From assembly GCF_032362555.1 (NCBI RefSeq), contig NC_083527.1:4712001-4776000 (forward strand): DNA of 64,000 nt, given 5' to 3'. Of this stretch, positions 53,801-64,000 are shown one piece after another. The notes beneath the pieces are model-generated. The model saw only the letters and a list, made by a program, of their open reading frames with translations, had not been told where the DNA came from and searched no databases. The position numbers were made by a program, and so were the translations under genes. This DNA comes from Amyelois transitella. Lineage: Eukaryota > Arthropoda > Insecta > Lepidoptera > Pyralidae. Numbering within the stretch: the stretch's first letter is position 1; every line of letters starts with the position of its first letter.

Positions 53801-56800
53801 AATTACGCAACGGATTTTGATGCGGTTTTTTGTAACAGGTAGAGTGATTCAAGAGGAAGGTTTTTATGTATAATATATAATAACATTTATAATTTTGCAC
53901 CCGTGCGAAGCCGGGGCGGGTCGCTAGTTTATAATATAAGTAGAATTTATTTATATCTGGAAATGGACATAGTATATTTTCATCCCAGTAAAAACTATAA
54001 GTAGTTCCCGTAGGATTTGATATTATGCACTCGTATATATAAATAGCAAAGATACATAAAACAAATATAACTTACTTAGCCTGCACAGATTCTATCAGCT
54101 CGATCAGCTGATCGGCGCCGAAGTGAGCCGCGTAAAAGCCGAGGAAGGCAATGAGCCCGCGCACGTACTTGGTCGTCTTTGACGACGACAGCCGTTGGAA
54201 TAGAAGAGTTATGATCTGCTTTGTGTACGGCTGCATAACTGATCTGCAAGATAAATAATATACCTTTTTGTACCCTAGATATTTCATCCTTTCAGTATTT
54301 GTGACACTGTCGGCTCTGTCTACCCCGTAAGGTGATTATATGTATGTAGATATTCAAGTAAGAGACTTTGGCCTTGGGTTATCAATCAAAACTTATCCTA
54401 AACTATTAAACGAACTCTAATACGACGAATCTAGCTTGGTCCCGCATCCAGGAAAATTAGATTTTCCATAGTTTCATCCAAAAATATGACAAAAATTTAT
54501 TTGAAATTAAGACTTTCCCAAAATGGCTCACAATTGTAGTTGTGTTTTTATAATAAATAAAACAAGGAATATGTCAGATAATGTCACATTGTCAAACAAC
54601 TGTTTGTTGGTAAAATTAATTTGATAATAATCGCGTCAACATTTCCCCAGTGAGAATTTGCAGGAAGAAAGAATACTTTTAAAATAACAGATTGCGAAAA
54701 TCAATTAAGGTGAATTAAAAAAAAAATTTTTTTTTTTTTTGGAAAATCCCAAATCTAGACAAGAATTGATATGTCATATGGACTTACTCGGGAAAAGCGA
54801 ACAGCATAGTCTGAACTAGGTAAAATCCCTCGTGGTCATTCGTCTTCGAGGCTATCAGTTTCTGAAACACTCCGAGCATAGCGTTCTGGAACAACAAAAC
54901 ATTAAACATTGTCAGATTCTTGTTCACCATATCCTACTACTATTATAAAGGCGAAAGTTTGTATGGATGTTTGTTACTCTTTCACGCAAAAACTACTGAA
55001 CCGATTACCATGAAATTTGGTATGTAGGTAGCTGAAGACCCAGAATAACACATAGGCTACTTTTTATCCCAGAGTTCCCGCGGGATTGATAGGGTTTCCA
55101 TGCGGACGAAGTCGCGGGCGGCCTCTAGTTAGATAATAATTTTTGTCATAAAAAAAATTATATTCGAAAATAACTCTATAAAATTATTGCACCTTAGTCT
55201 ACCATTCTTAGTTCTGACAAGCGTGTGTTTACCTAAAATTCAATAAATATTACCGCTTAAATAAAACTTACGAATATCGAATATTATCGGGTCTGTGCCA
55301 CAGAGCTGAAGAAATTAGACACGGCATTAAAGCACTATACACCTCGTTTGAGACTATATCAATCCTTCCTCTCTATGTATCACCGCTTCCGCACAATATA
55401 ATGGCCCGAGCTTGACATAACTTGAAATTCTACATTCACTCATGTTTTTTAATGTAGACAATGTGCATTCGTCCACGATTTAGATTTAAGAGATCTATAT
55501 TTGTAAATTGACGTCCGATGAAAATGCTGCAGTGTAGTTTGTTCCGCCTATTCTTCTAAACTTGCGTTTTGGAAGCGTTAGTATTTATAATTAGATTTAA
55601 GTGATGTGACCTCAATAAGTGATACCTTGTATCCAATTTTGAAAATAAATCTATTCTATTCTTATAATACACCAGTTTCCTCACCAATTTCCCAGATTGT
55701 AACACAACTTCGGCCCTTGCGGTCAAAAACGCGCAGAGCAGTCTGACCAAAGGCCTGATATTGGCGGGTCGGTGCCACAGAGCTGGCGCGACCAGGCACG
55801 GCAGCAAGGCACTGTACGCGTCGTCGGCGGCGGGGGGCGTGTTCATCATGCCGCGTATCTCCAGCAGGAGGGACAGCATTTGGAACACGTATGGCATGAA
55901 TTCTGGAAAGGAAAATGAACGCATATATTCATCACGTCTATATCTCTTGCGGGTTAGACAGAGCCACGTTCAGCTGTACGGCTTCGTTATGGTATTGGGA
56001 ATCAAATAGTGACAGGTTGCTAGCCCATCGCCTACAAGAGTAATCCCATGTTTAAAAGCCTATCCCTTAGTCGCCTTTACGACATACGGCTTTAGAAACT
56101 TGAGATTCTTCTTTTAGCCGATGGGCTAGCAACCTGTCACTATTTGACTCTGAATTCTATCATTGAGCCAAACAGCTGAACTCGAACGTGGCCTATCAGT
56201 CATATCAAGACTGATATAAAGACGTGTGTATATGTATGTATACATATATGTTAAAAACTCACCTTGCACATCATTCTGCAGTATATCCTGGAATATCGGG
56301 AACAGGGCGTCCTCAAATGCAGAGATTGCATTTGCATTGGATTTTGTCACCAGCCTGCAAAATGAAATATGATTATAAAACAATAGCTGTGCCCGCAACT
56401 TCGTCCGCGTGAAATAGTTATCATCATTGAAGCCCTCAAGGATGAATAATTTTTTCCCGTTTTTTTTTTCAAATTTACCATTATTTCTTTGCTCCTTATG
56501 GTTGCAGCGTGATGTTATATAGCCTAAAGCCTTCCTCGATAAATGGTCTATTCAACGCAAAAAGATTTTTTCAATTCGAACCAGTAGTTCCTGAGATTAG
56601 TGCATTCAAACAAACACAACTGTTCAGCTTTATAATATTAGTACATATAGATAAATATTTTATCAAATTCATATTATTTATTCAAGCTACAATTTGTAGA
56701 AATTTTACATTCATATATGTATCATGTTGATATCCCTTTCGGGGTAGACGGAGTCTTGAAATGATGGAAGACTTAAATTTGCAACCAACTGGTTGCTAGC

Positions 56801-59800
56801 CCGTCGCCTACAAGAGGAGTCTCAAGTTAGCCTATCCCTTAGTCACCTTTTACGACATCCGTATTACAAATATGGAATGGTTCTATTCTATTCTATTCTA
56901 TAGTGCCGGAGAGCACAATAGACGTCTTCTTCCAGAGACTTCGTAAATTCAAATTCAAAAATTTTATTCATTATTATAGGATACTTCACATCGCTTAATA
57001 CTCGTAATTGTCAAAACGTTTGACGTTTCACAACATCGGTTGACGGTCAAATAAGAAAAAGAGACAAACTCACATGACAGACAAGGACAGAGTTTCGAAC
57101 AGGTAATGGTTGAAGTGGGGCTTCGAGGGATTCTTCGCCACCACGGAGAGCATCTGCGCCAGCTGCGGCAGCGCCCCGCCCAGGTACGGCAAGCCAGAGT
57201 CTTGCAGGCAGGACAGCGTGCGTAGAATGGCTGCAAGAGTAACTCGTATTTTATTGCTCCGTTGTTTATTTATGCAAGTATAAGCATGTATTTGTTACAA
57301 TTAAAACTAGTTTTTAGATAGAACGCGTTTTCCCTAGTTATAACTAGTTTTAACTAAATGCCTTTGTTAAAACCAGAATTAACTAATGCTCAAAATCAAA
57401 TATCAGTTAAAACAAGTTCTTACTAGACAACACGCGTTTTTCCGAAAATAGCCAGTTAAAACTATTATTATTATTAAAACTGTTCCGACTAAGGTCAAAA
57501 AGGTGTCTCTGCAAGAAAAATGGTTGCCTTTGTAACACAAAGTGCCACGATAGTTTGTCTTGTAATAACAAGTAGATCCTCATCCTTTTTATAAATTTAA
57601 ATAAATATATACGGGACAAATTTCACTGATTGAGTTAGCCTCGAAGTAAGTTCGAAACTTGTGTTACGAGATACTAACTCAACGATACTATATTTTATAA
57701 TAAATACTTATATAGATAAATATCAAAGACCCAGGCCAATCAGAATAAGTTCTTTTCTCATCATGCCCTGGCCGGGATTCGAACCCGGGACCTCCGGTGT
57801 CACAGACAAGCGTACTACCGCTGAGCCACAGACGCCGTCAAATGCAAGTATAAGCATGTATATATATACATACACATACATATAATCACGTTTATATCCC
57901 TTGCGGGATAGACAGAGTCAACAGTAGGCCACATTCAGCTATTTGGCTTGATGATAGAATTGTGATTCAAATAGGGAAAGGTTGCTAGCTCATCGCCTAA
58001 GAGAAAAATGTGACTTTCACTAGACATGTTGTATTCTTTTTCATGCTTAAAATATCATGAAAATGAAAAAAAAATACGAATTTTTTAAATTATGAATTTA
58101 CTATGATTTTGATCAAATTGAATTTCATCCAGTCAGTCAAGTTTACCTCCTCCTTTCCTCCTGTCTATAGTCCTGATAACATCCACACCACTCTGAACAG
58201 AAGCCCGGGGTACGCCTTTGACCATGTATCCTGGACCATGAATCAGATTTTCACACCAACCGATCTCCCATCTGACCTCCGCAACGTTCTCAGATCAGAA
58301 GTCAGTGAACTCACCCTTCATGACGTACTCGTTGTGGTCGGCGGCGTTGCCGGCGTCCCCCAGCGCCGCGAACAGCGCCGCGAGCAGCGCCCCCGCGTGG
58401 GGCTCCAGCGTGGCGCGGGTGACCATGGCGCCGGCCACCAGCTTCTCCGCTGCGCACGCGGCATACGTGCGGACCACGCCTTTGCCGTTTATGTGTTGAA
58501 TCTGAACATTCAAAATTGTTAGGACGATTTTTTTTGTATATACCTATTTTATATAAATACCACATGAAATTCTCTGTAAGACCCAATGGTTGACTGGTAG
58601 ATAATGCTTCCAGCATTAAGTCCGCCAATTGTGCTATGCATTTGTATCTTGTGCAATGAAGTTTAAATAAATAAATATAAATAACTAAAGACCGCCGTGT
58701 GAAACAAAAAATAATCACATTATGTATATGACTATCTGTATGTATGTTTATCCGCGATTATTTCACGTTACGCTGAACCGATTTTGATGCGGTTTTCGTG
58801 AACTTTTATGTTACACTTAGAAGAAGATTTTAGAAATTTCACCAACTTTAAAAAGAAGAATATTGCTTGTAAGCGGTTCTCTTTTCACAAAAGTTATGTA
58901 AACTTACAATTAGAGGCAGAGCTGTGAGAAGCAGATCTTTAGGCAGCAGAGAGCGGAAGGTCATTATATACTTGATGGCGTCCGCTTTAAGTACTGGCAG
59001 CTCATTCACTGGAACAAACATTTTGTATTAGACAAGTTCATGGAATAATTGGTAGGGGAAGGCAAAGAAAAACATATGTTAAAACAACTTACATAAATAC
59101 TTGAGGTGTAGACAGAACTAACGCTAAAGACTGAAAGGCCACGTTCAGCTGTATGGCTCAATGATAGAATTGAGATTCCAATAGTGATAGGTTGCTAGCC
59201 TACAAGAGGAATCCCAAGTTTATTGGCTTTTCCCTTAGCCACCTTTTACGACATCCATGTTAATAAATTTACAGTAGCGGCGGATTGTTAGCCCATTGAC
59301 TGAAAGAATAATCCAAAGTTTATATGACTTGATCAAATAATTAAACTACTTATAATAAAGACTTACCATCGGGTCTCTGCAGCTCAGGTATCACGTGATT
59401 GGTCGCGAACTGAGCTAGATCCACCAATGGGGAGGCCCGTGTGACCCCCGCCGCTTGAGTGGAGCCTCGTGAAGCCAATGACGTCACGAGATACATTGCC
59501 GCGTCTTTACCGCGCCACGCGGTGGACCCTGATTCGGTGTATTTCGTAAGCATCAGCTGTGAATTTGAAAAAAGAATACTTTATCTTTGGCCAGTCTCAT
59601 AGAAAAGTATAAGATCTCAATAGATTTCCTACGTCACAAGGTGGTGTTCTTTTCTGTGGCATATTGTACTGTCGCCTGCAGAGAAACATTCGCCTATTCA
59701 TATACGCCAAAACCAACATACTGGCCGGAAACATCATTTTGTCCTCATAATGTAAGGAAAGAACATTTTTTTAAATATTCTTTTGTTAAATCATACTTGA

Positions 59801-62800
59801 AAATACTGGCTGAAAATTTGAAATTGTAAAGGAGATTTTACATGATTTTTTATTAGAAAAATATAAGTTTATCACTTTCAACCTGGCCAGAAAGATACTG
59901 GCCTAAAATATTTATCATTTTCTCTGTATAATGCAAGAAGAGTTTTTAAATGCTCGCACGTGGCTCGCCTTCGAGTAACGACATCAGAACAATTTTCAAA
60001 TATAAATTTATTTTATTTTACCTGAACATACTGGCCGAAAATAATCAAAATTTTTCACGATGTCGCACGTGGCCCGCTCTCTCGTATTGACATCAAAAAA
60101 TGTTCTCAATTTTTTTTTCAATCTTACCTGAACATACTGGCCGAATATATTCATCATTTTCTCCTCATAATGCAAGGAGAGAGTCTTCACGAGGTCGCAC
60201 GTCGCCCGCCTTCTCGTGTCGACATCAGAGCCCTCAATGTCACGACGAACATACTCTTCGGGGTTGTCTTCGAACAGTTCCATGTCTGATTCTGCAATAA
60301 ATAGTTTGTTACTCGCTGTGCCCGCGACTTCGTCCGCGTGGAATAGTTATTTTGGGCATCATTGGGCTTCAAGGATGGATAATTTTACCCGTTCTTTTTT
60401 CACACTTTTCATTATTTCTTTGCTCCTTATAGTGGCATCGTGATGTTATATAGCCTAAAGCGTTCCTCTATAAATGGTCTATTCAACGGAAAAATAATTT
60501 CTCAATTCGAACAAGTAGTTTCCGAGATTAGCGTATTCAAACAAACTGTTTATAGATATATTACCTATAAATTATAATATTAGTATAGATTATGACGTGA
60601 AACAGGACAGCGCCAGTTTTTCGCGCGATAAAAACGGCGTACGTGTAGAAGCGACAAACAAACAAACATAATTTCCTATTTATTATATCCAAACATAACA
60701 TATAATAAAATAGTGACTGACTGATGTTTGTAGTTGAAAGATATTACCAAAAAATCGATATGGAAGATCTATATAAGACCAGCAGAAGCTAAAGTGTGAT
60801 ATTCAAAATGTTTTGTCTGTCTGTCTGTATGTTTGAACTCACAAAACGCGAAACTATTGCTCCGATTTGGATGCGGTTTTGACTTGGTCCAACTTAAAAA
60901 CTGGTATACAAAAACAAATCCCCCCCACCCCTCTAAGGGGCAATACAAAAGGTTTTTATCACTGGAAGTCGCGGGCAATACCTAGTTGATTATATATTAT
61001 ATACTAACTTAAAATAAAAGTACCCGAAACCGCCGAGCTTGCATGAAGAAAGTTATGAATGTGGATGAAGCGAAGGAAGTATGCAGAGATCGTGGCAAGT
61101 GGAAAGAGGTAGTCTCTGCCTACCCCTCCGGGAAAGAGGCGTGATTTTATGTATGTATGTATGTTAAAACAAAAGTATGGATCTATATCAAAACCATCGA
61201 CAGTTATACATTATTTTGCTGATGATGAATCACAACACTAGTCCAGTCTTACCTCTAAACTCCAAGTTAGGTATGACGACCTTCTCACAAATACTGCTCA
61301 GGGTCCCGGGGTCTTCGAACAGGTGCTTATAGCTGTTCTTCTCAGCAATTTTGGCCAGGAAAGTCAACGCGTTTGACACAAGCTGAAATTAAAAAAAATA
61401 TAAGTATATTTTACTAAATTATACAGTTGTACGGTAAATCGTGTGTCAAATTTAAGGATATAGTAAACATGAACACACATAAAAAAAATTTAAAACTAGC
61501 AAAATACTCACTAGTTTATAAATAAGCAAAATAGTGTACAAATGTTTGGACACCGTGCGCTCGCTACGCGTCGTCCTTTGAATTCTCGCCGCCCGCGTGG
61601 ATTCCCACCCTTATTGTTTTTGTTGGATAGATATGTAAAATTTTATCCCCGTATATTTCTAATTATTTGGAATGAGAATCAGATACTGAGTGCCCCCTTT
61701 CAATACGTGAAGAGCGACGTGAACTTTTTTCTTTTACTAGATGGCGGTCACCCATCCCGCTCCTGACCACAGCTACGGTCGCTTAACTCACCGCATCATA
61801 CTTCGGTTGAGGTCCGGTAGACAGCAGCACGGTCCATATGGCCGTGACGAACGGCGGCGCGTGCGGCGCGAACTCCTCCTCGTACTTGAGCGCGTACAAA
61901 GCTGCGCACTCGCACACTTCAGTGCGGAGTTGTTCCAGTATGCCAGGTTTGTCGTCGTCTGCCTGTGGTGGAGTATAAAAACAAACTAAATATGATATGT
62001 AGATAGATAGATGAAAGCTTTATTCTCACTATCACAATACATTTGTTTGACACATACATAATTAACAGTAATAAACAATGTGAATGTGCAATGTGCATGT
62101 ATGTACCACGGACAATGATGGACAGTGAAAAGGTCCTAACTCAGCATAATGTCGCTATATTTAATCAACTACCAATTGAAATTTTCAAAACGATTGGCTG
62201 GCACACTGTCACTACAGTGGACCTATGGTAATCCGACAAACATTATGCAGGGCATCGTCGGACTATCAAATTTGTCGGATTATAGAGCACTGCCTGCACT
62301 GTTTGACTTGGAGCAAATTGAGCAAGTTTGGCTTCCAAATGGGCATGTTGTCTTTGAAGCACTACGGCAGATTTTGGTATTAGAATGAGTGAACACTATG
62401 CAGATGAGCACGAGCAATCCGTAAGATACCTTAAGAGCTTTTATTACTTAAAGAAATACTTACATCAGTCTCCAAGCACGGCACTTTGACTTGGAGCAAA
62501 TTGAGCAAGTTTGGCATCCAAATAGGCATGTTGTCTTCGAAGAACTCCGGCAGATCTTGGTAGTTGAGCGAGTGGAACACTTTGCAGATGAGTACCAGGG
62601 ATCCGTAGATGACCTTCAGAGCTTGCGGGTTGTCTGCGTGCTTGTTAGCTAGATCTAGTGTTGCCTGTTAATAAAAGAAAAAACAAATAAGAATTAGGTT
62701 TGTAATGTAATATCTAGTATGGCGTTGCTATTTAAATCTTCTTCCCCCTCCTGCCCCCCATAGTAAGGCATGCGTTAGTCCCTGTTACAGTCTCACCCCC

Positions 62801-63692
62801 CAGCCGGGGAACCAGCGTCTTTTGACCATGATCTATTCCTTTTTTTTATTATAGATGTGAGTGCGCTTGACCTCAATCTGCCTGGTGGTAGGCAAGATGA
62901 GGCCTAAAGTGGTGCCTTTTCAGTCTTTTCAAGACTTTTAGCTCTGTCTCTGTCAAGGGATTTAAACGTGACTATACATACAGGATGACATTTAAAACAA
63001 CTTTATCCTTTTAAACATAGACTATACCCATGCTTCTGAGCCGTTTGAGCCTATTTTTATTTAAATTAAACGTCATCATTTTCACATTTAAAAAACCCTC
63101 AAAAACTACGTCACACGCTTTAATACAGACCAATACTACAAAAAGAAATTAAAACTAAATATGTAAATAAATGTCTGAAAAATAAATAATTTTTCTAGTA
63201 TCAACAAGATAGTTGTCGAGATCGCTCAGCTGAATGAATTGTGTCGTTGACCTCTGAATCTTACGCGTCGCTGGCCGGGGTGATATGACGTATTTAGGAA
63301 TGTTGATTTTGATACTGTATTTTTTTTGTACTTTCTGAAATATGAACTGATATTTTTCTTATAACGTTTTTAAATATCCTTTAGATGAGTACACTTAACA
63401 GTTAAATTTATGCAGTTGAATTTAAAGTCACCCTGTATATGTATGTAAAATTTTTGAGAAACCACTGACAGACTTTCTATTATATCTTTTTCAATTAAAC
63501 ATCATTGCTCCCTTGAACATAAAACAAAATTTCACTTTTCACTCACCACAAACAAATCGGTGAGGGGTTTGGCGAAGTTCTCGAGCACATGTTTGATCTC
63601 CAACCAGAGCTTCTGGGACTTGAACTCGTAGCGGTAACGTTTGAACAGCGAGTGAGCAGTGCGGAGTATACCGTTGATCACGTGGAAATCTC
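50837..63692 (-). CDS. CSE1L: Exportin-2 (CSE1L/CAS), 5' end outside the window
   Basis: Sixteen exons in transcript order: 63547-63692, 62464-62664, 61792-61962, 61253-61382, 60128-60291, 59367-59556, 58908-59008, 58315-58501, 57074-57230, 56263-56354, 55685-55902, 54788-54885, 54076-54243, 52297-52459, 51390-51534, 50837-50991. They join in phase into 827 codons plus stop; about 140 N-terminal residues (the importin-beta N domain) lie beyond the window, judged from the ~970-aa family length. Family stretches: GILRTAHSLFKRYRYEFKS, SLNYQDLPEFFEDNMPIWM, ELFEDNPEEYVRRDIEGSDV, KDAAMYLVTSLASR, PVLKADAIKYIMTFR, NPSKPHFNHYLFE, QNDVQEFMPYVFQ, FQRLSSSKTTKYVRG. Known role: HEAT-repeat karyopherin that returns importin-alpha to the cytoplasm with Ran-GTP. 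An alternative donor for exon 55685-55902, 12 nt further, is possible. Several exons have decayed tandem copies. Confidence 0.95.
51264..51365 (-). repeat. R1 fragment close to a CSE1L exon
   Basis: Middle and 3' part only, ending about 20 bp from the donor of exon 51390-51534. Confidence 0.65.
51614..51871 (-). repeat. R1 repeat, reverse copy, CSE1L intron
   Basis: Complete; 'gtgtggttcccggcacc' at 51615 and (TATG)n at 51858-51871. Confidence 0.85.
51929..52254 (+). mobile_element. SINE family A with an 80-bp internal insert, CSE1L intron
   Basis: The typical body is interrupted after 'agtatctcgtaaca' by a segment containing 'tgtgcctacggagacgaaat' and 'aaatacttttttac', then resumes with 'aacacaagtttcgaactta'. 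The short 'aac(a)' on both sides suggests a target duplication of a few bases. The element is followed by a (TA)n tract to 52290. Confidence 0.8.
52240..52290. repeat. (TA)n microsatellite beside a CSE1L donor site
   Basis: Two TA tracts within 10 bp of the exon boundary at 52297; on the minus strand the donor gtacac leads directly into the repeat. Confidence 0.85.
52540..53450. repeat. 65-bp minisatellite with an inverted half, CSE1L intron
   Basis: Direct units of 65 bp (aggaggtatacaggaggaca ... ttaactatttcacataatat) start at 52961, 53026, 53091, 53156 and 53221, with an earlier partial unit at 52558 separated by an R1 insertion. From about 53280 to 53450 the array continues in opposite orientation for about two and a half units, giving a large foldback. 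Confidence 0.85.
52630..52892 (-). repeat. R1 repeat inserted within the 65-bp minisatellite
   Basis: Complete copy splitting the array at 'aaaagga', which is repeated on both sides (52619 and about 52896), a possible short target duplication. Confidence 0.8.
53450..53715 (-). repeat. R1 repeat at the right end of the minisatellite
   Basis: Complete copy beginning 'gccgtgtggttgccggcacc'. Confidence 0.8.
53760..53935 (+). mobile_element. LINE-tail fragment, CSE1L intron
   Basis: 'acgcaacggattttgatgcg' near the left and 'ttgcacccgtgcgaagccgg' with 'gtcgctagt' at the right. Related fragments are 58738-58820 and 60800-60985. Confidence 0.55.
54933..55128 (+). mobile_element. LINE-tail repeat variant (R4b), CSE1L intron
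   Basis: Very close to 32672-32875 over its whole length, with one small difference before the end (gattgatagggtttccatgc). Confidence 0.7.
55283..55345 (-). pseudogene. Ghost copy of part of CSE1L exon 55685-55902
   Basis: 'atcgggtctgtgccacagag' followed by 'cacggcattaaagcactata' corresponds to 'ggcgggtcggtgccacagag' and 'cacggcagcaaggcactgta' at 55763-55818 inside the true exon. It lies about 340 bp downstream (transcript sense) of the exon's donor, with no intact splice sites. Confidence 0.7.
55922..56232. repeat. R1 foldback, forward plus reverse copies, CSE1L intron
   Basis: A forward copy (55922-56092) meets a reverse copy (56086-56232) near 'gacatacggctttagaaact', again giving complementary arms. 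It sits between two coding exons 360 bp apart. Confidence 0.75.
56388..56655 (-). mobile_element. LINE-tail repeat (R4), CSE1L intron
   Basis: Starts 'gctgtgcccgcaacttcgtc' and ends 'ttcagctttataatattagt'. Confidence 0.65.
56712..56925 (+). repeat. R1 repeat, diverged forward copy, CSE1L intron
   Basis: Several internal deletions; includes a local (ttcta)n expansion at about 56880-56900. Confidence 0.7.
57599..57842 (-). mobile_element. SINE family A, complete reverse copy, CSE1L intron
   Basis: Reads from the tail ('acgggacaaatttcactgat') to the A box ('taccgctgagccacag') without gaps; only single-base changes from the 9457 copy. Confidence 0.85.
57882..58010 (+). repeat. R1 repeat, 5' half, CSE1L intron
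   Basis: A small deletion removes the 'cttgaaaagact' part. Confidence 0.7.
58160..58290 (-). mobile_element. SINE family B fragment next to a CSE1L exon
   Basis: 'agcccggggtacgcctttga' and 'cgatctcccatctgacctcc', ending about 25 bp before the exon boundary at 58315. Confidence 0.6.
59100..59262 (+). repeat. R1 repeat, internal part, CSE1L intron
   Basis: Lacks both terminal ends; 'aggccacgttcagctgtatg' to 'gccaccttttacgacatcca'. Confidence 0.7.
59708..60105 (-). pseudogene. Cluster of three ghost copies of CSE1L exon 60128-60291
   Basis: Segments at about 59708-59775, 59884-59990 and 60021-60105 repeat the exon's 3' part: 'gaacatactggccga' and 'tcatcattttctcctcataa' of the true exon reappear with increasing divergence. 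The copy nearest the exon retains the donor context (minus strand cagtatgttcaggtaaaat) and the 'cgcacgtggcccgc' block. All are downstream of the real exon in transcript sense and carry frame-breaking changes. Confidence 0.75.
60313..60592 (-). mobile_element. LINE-tail repeat (R4), CSE1L intron
   Basis: 'gctgtgcccgcgacttcgtc' at the left and 'aattataatattagtataga' at the right. Confidence 0.65.
61015..61170 (-). repeat. R2 repeat, best copy, CSE1L intron
   Basis: From 'aaaagtacccgaaaccgccg' through 'gatcgtggcaagtggaaaga' to 'gcgtgattttatgtatgtat'. It shares with R1 a terminal (TATG)n tract. Confidence 0.65.
62297..62446 (-). pseudogene. Ghost copy of CSE1L exon 62464-62664
   Basis: 'gacttggagcaaattgagca' and 'agtttggcttccaaatgggc' are near-identical to 62488-62527 of the exon. 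Further right, 'gcactacggcagattttggt' and 'gaacactatgcagatgagca' continue the match, with frameshifts and substitutions. It starts close after the exon's donor in transcript sense. The plus-strand open frame over it (62149-62388) is a shadow. Confidence 0.8.
62912..62980 (-). repeat. R1 fragment interrupted by a MITE
   Basis: The last 65 bp of a reverse R1 copy; its (TATG)n tail resumes after the MITE at 63436 (tatatgtatgtaaa). Confidence 0.65.
62981..63435. mobile_element. MITE with CAGGGTGAC termini, copy 2 (inverted), CSE1L intron
   Basis: 455 bp, aligned end to end with the complement of 39310-39785. Inserted in the tail of an R1 copy at TA-rich sequence. Confidence 0.75.
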
Positions 63693-63730
63693 CTACGAAT
63701 ATATATTTTTTATTATTTCTTAATTAAGTA

Positions 63731-63984
63731 CCGTGTGGTTCCCGGCACCAATAAAAAAAAAAGAAAAGTACGACACCGTGTCCCATTCCCATGGATGTCG
63801 TAAAAGGCGACTAAGGGATAGGCTTACAAAATTTGGGATTCTTCTTTTAGGTGATGGGCTAACAACCTGTCACTATTTGAATCTCAATTCTATCATTAAG
63901 CCAAATAGCTGAATGTGGCCTATCAGTGCTTTCAAAACTGTTGGCTTTGTCTACCCAACAAGGGATAAAGACGTGACCATATGC
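63731..63984 (-). repeat. R1 repeat, reverse copy near the right edge
   Basis: Complete; about 40 bp outside the acceptor of the first CSE1L exon visible here. Confidence 0.8.
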
Positions 63985-64000
63985 TTCGCTTCTTGCGCTC

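Noticed and set aside
62043-62388. Plus-strand open frames to the left of the CSE1L exon at 62464
   Set aside because: They overlap the antisense of the exon ghost and have no independent signature.

Overview
The window looks like a stretch of a lepidopteran (moth or butterfly) nuclear chromosome. It is AT-rich. Its genes are broken by many GT-AG introns, about 0.1 to 4 kb long, stuffed with short interspersed repeats: two tRNA-headed SINE families, one very abundant repeat of about 260 bp ending in a (CATA)n tract, LINE tails carrying the 'cgcgacttcgtccgcgtgg' end common in Lepidoptera, and several MITEs. There is no prokaryotic or viral gene organisation.

Five protein-coding genes are supported. 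(1) A Lys-rich CCDC59/TAP26-type protein at 5656-6291 (-). (2) An eight-exon AAAP-family amino acid transporter at 13026-17631 (+). (3) An eleven-exon ACSF3 (mitochondrial malonyl-CoA/acyl-CoA synthetase) at 19540-27316 (-). (4) A fifteen-exon MED25 (Mediator subunit) at 27853-48325 (+). (5) The last sixteen exons of CSE1L/exportin-2 at 50837-63692 (-), whose 5' end lies beyond the right edge. For each multi-exon gene I chained GT-AG exons with matching phase. The summed coding lengths are multiples of three (548, 635 and 703 aa complete; 827 aa partial).

Layout: 1-5.1 kb and 6.3-13.0 kb are gene-poor. The transporter and ACSF3 converge. ACSF3 and MED25 are head-to-head with 536 bp between start codons, a likely shared promoter. 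MED25 and CSE1L converge. Apart from the possible co-regulation of ACSF3 and MED25 the genes are not functionally linked; they are housekeeping genes of lipid metabolism, transcription, nuclear transport and rRNA processing.

The most unusual theme is that real exons repeatedly sit beside partial, decayed or near-perfect tandem copies of themselves: MED25 exons 9 and 13, three CSE1L internal exons plus its 3' end, and ACSF3 exon 10. The MED25 exon 13 case is a perfect 132-nt phase-0 module (44 codons) with its own splice sites, repeated every 152 bp. Its last copy was split by a 1.98-kb transposon with about 590-bp terminal inverted repeats. Other points of note are a THAP-domain DNA-transposon relic in MED25 intron 14, an 8-bp-TSD MITE inside a LINE relic, and low-complexity amino-acid repeats (GQV in MED25, QNG in the transporter).
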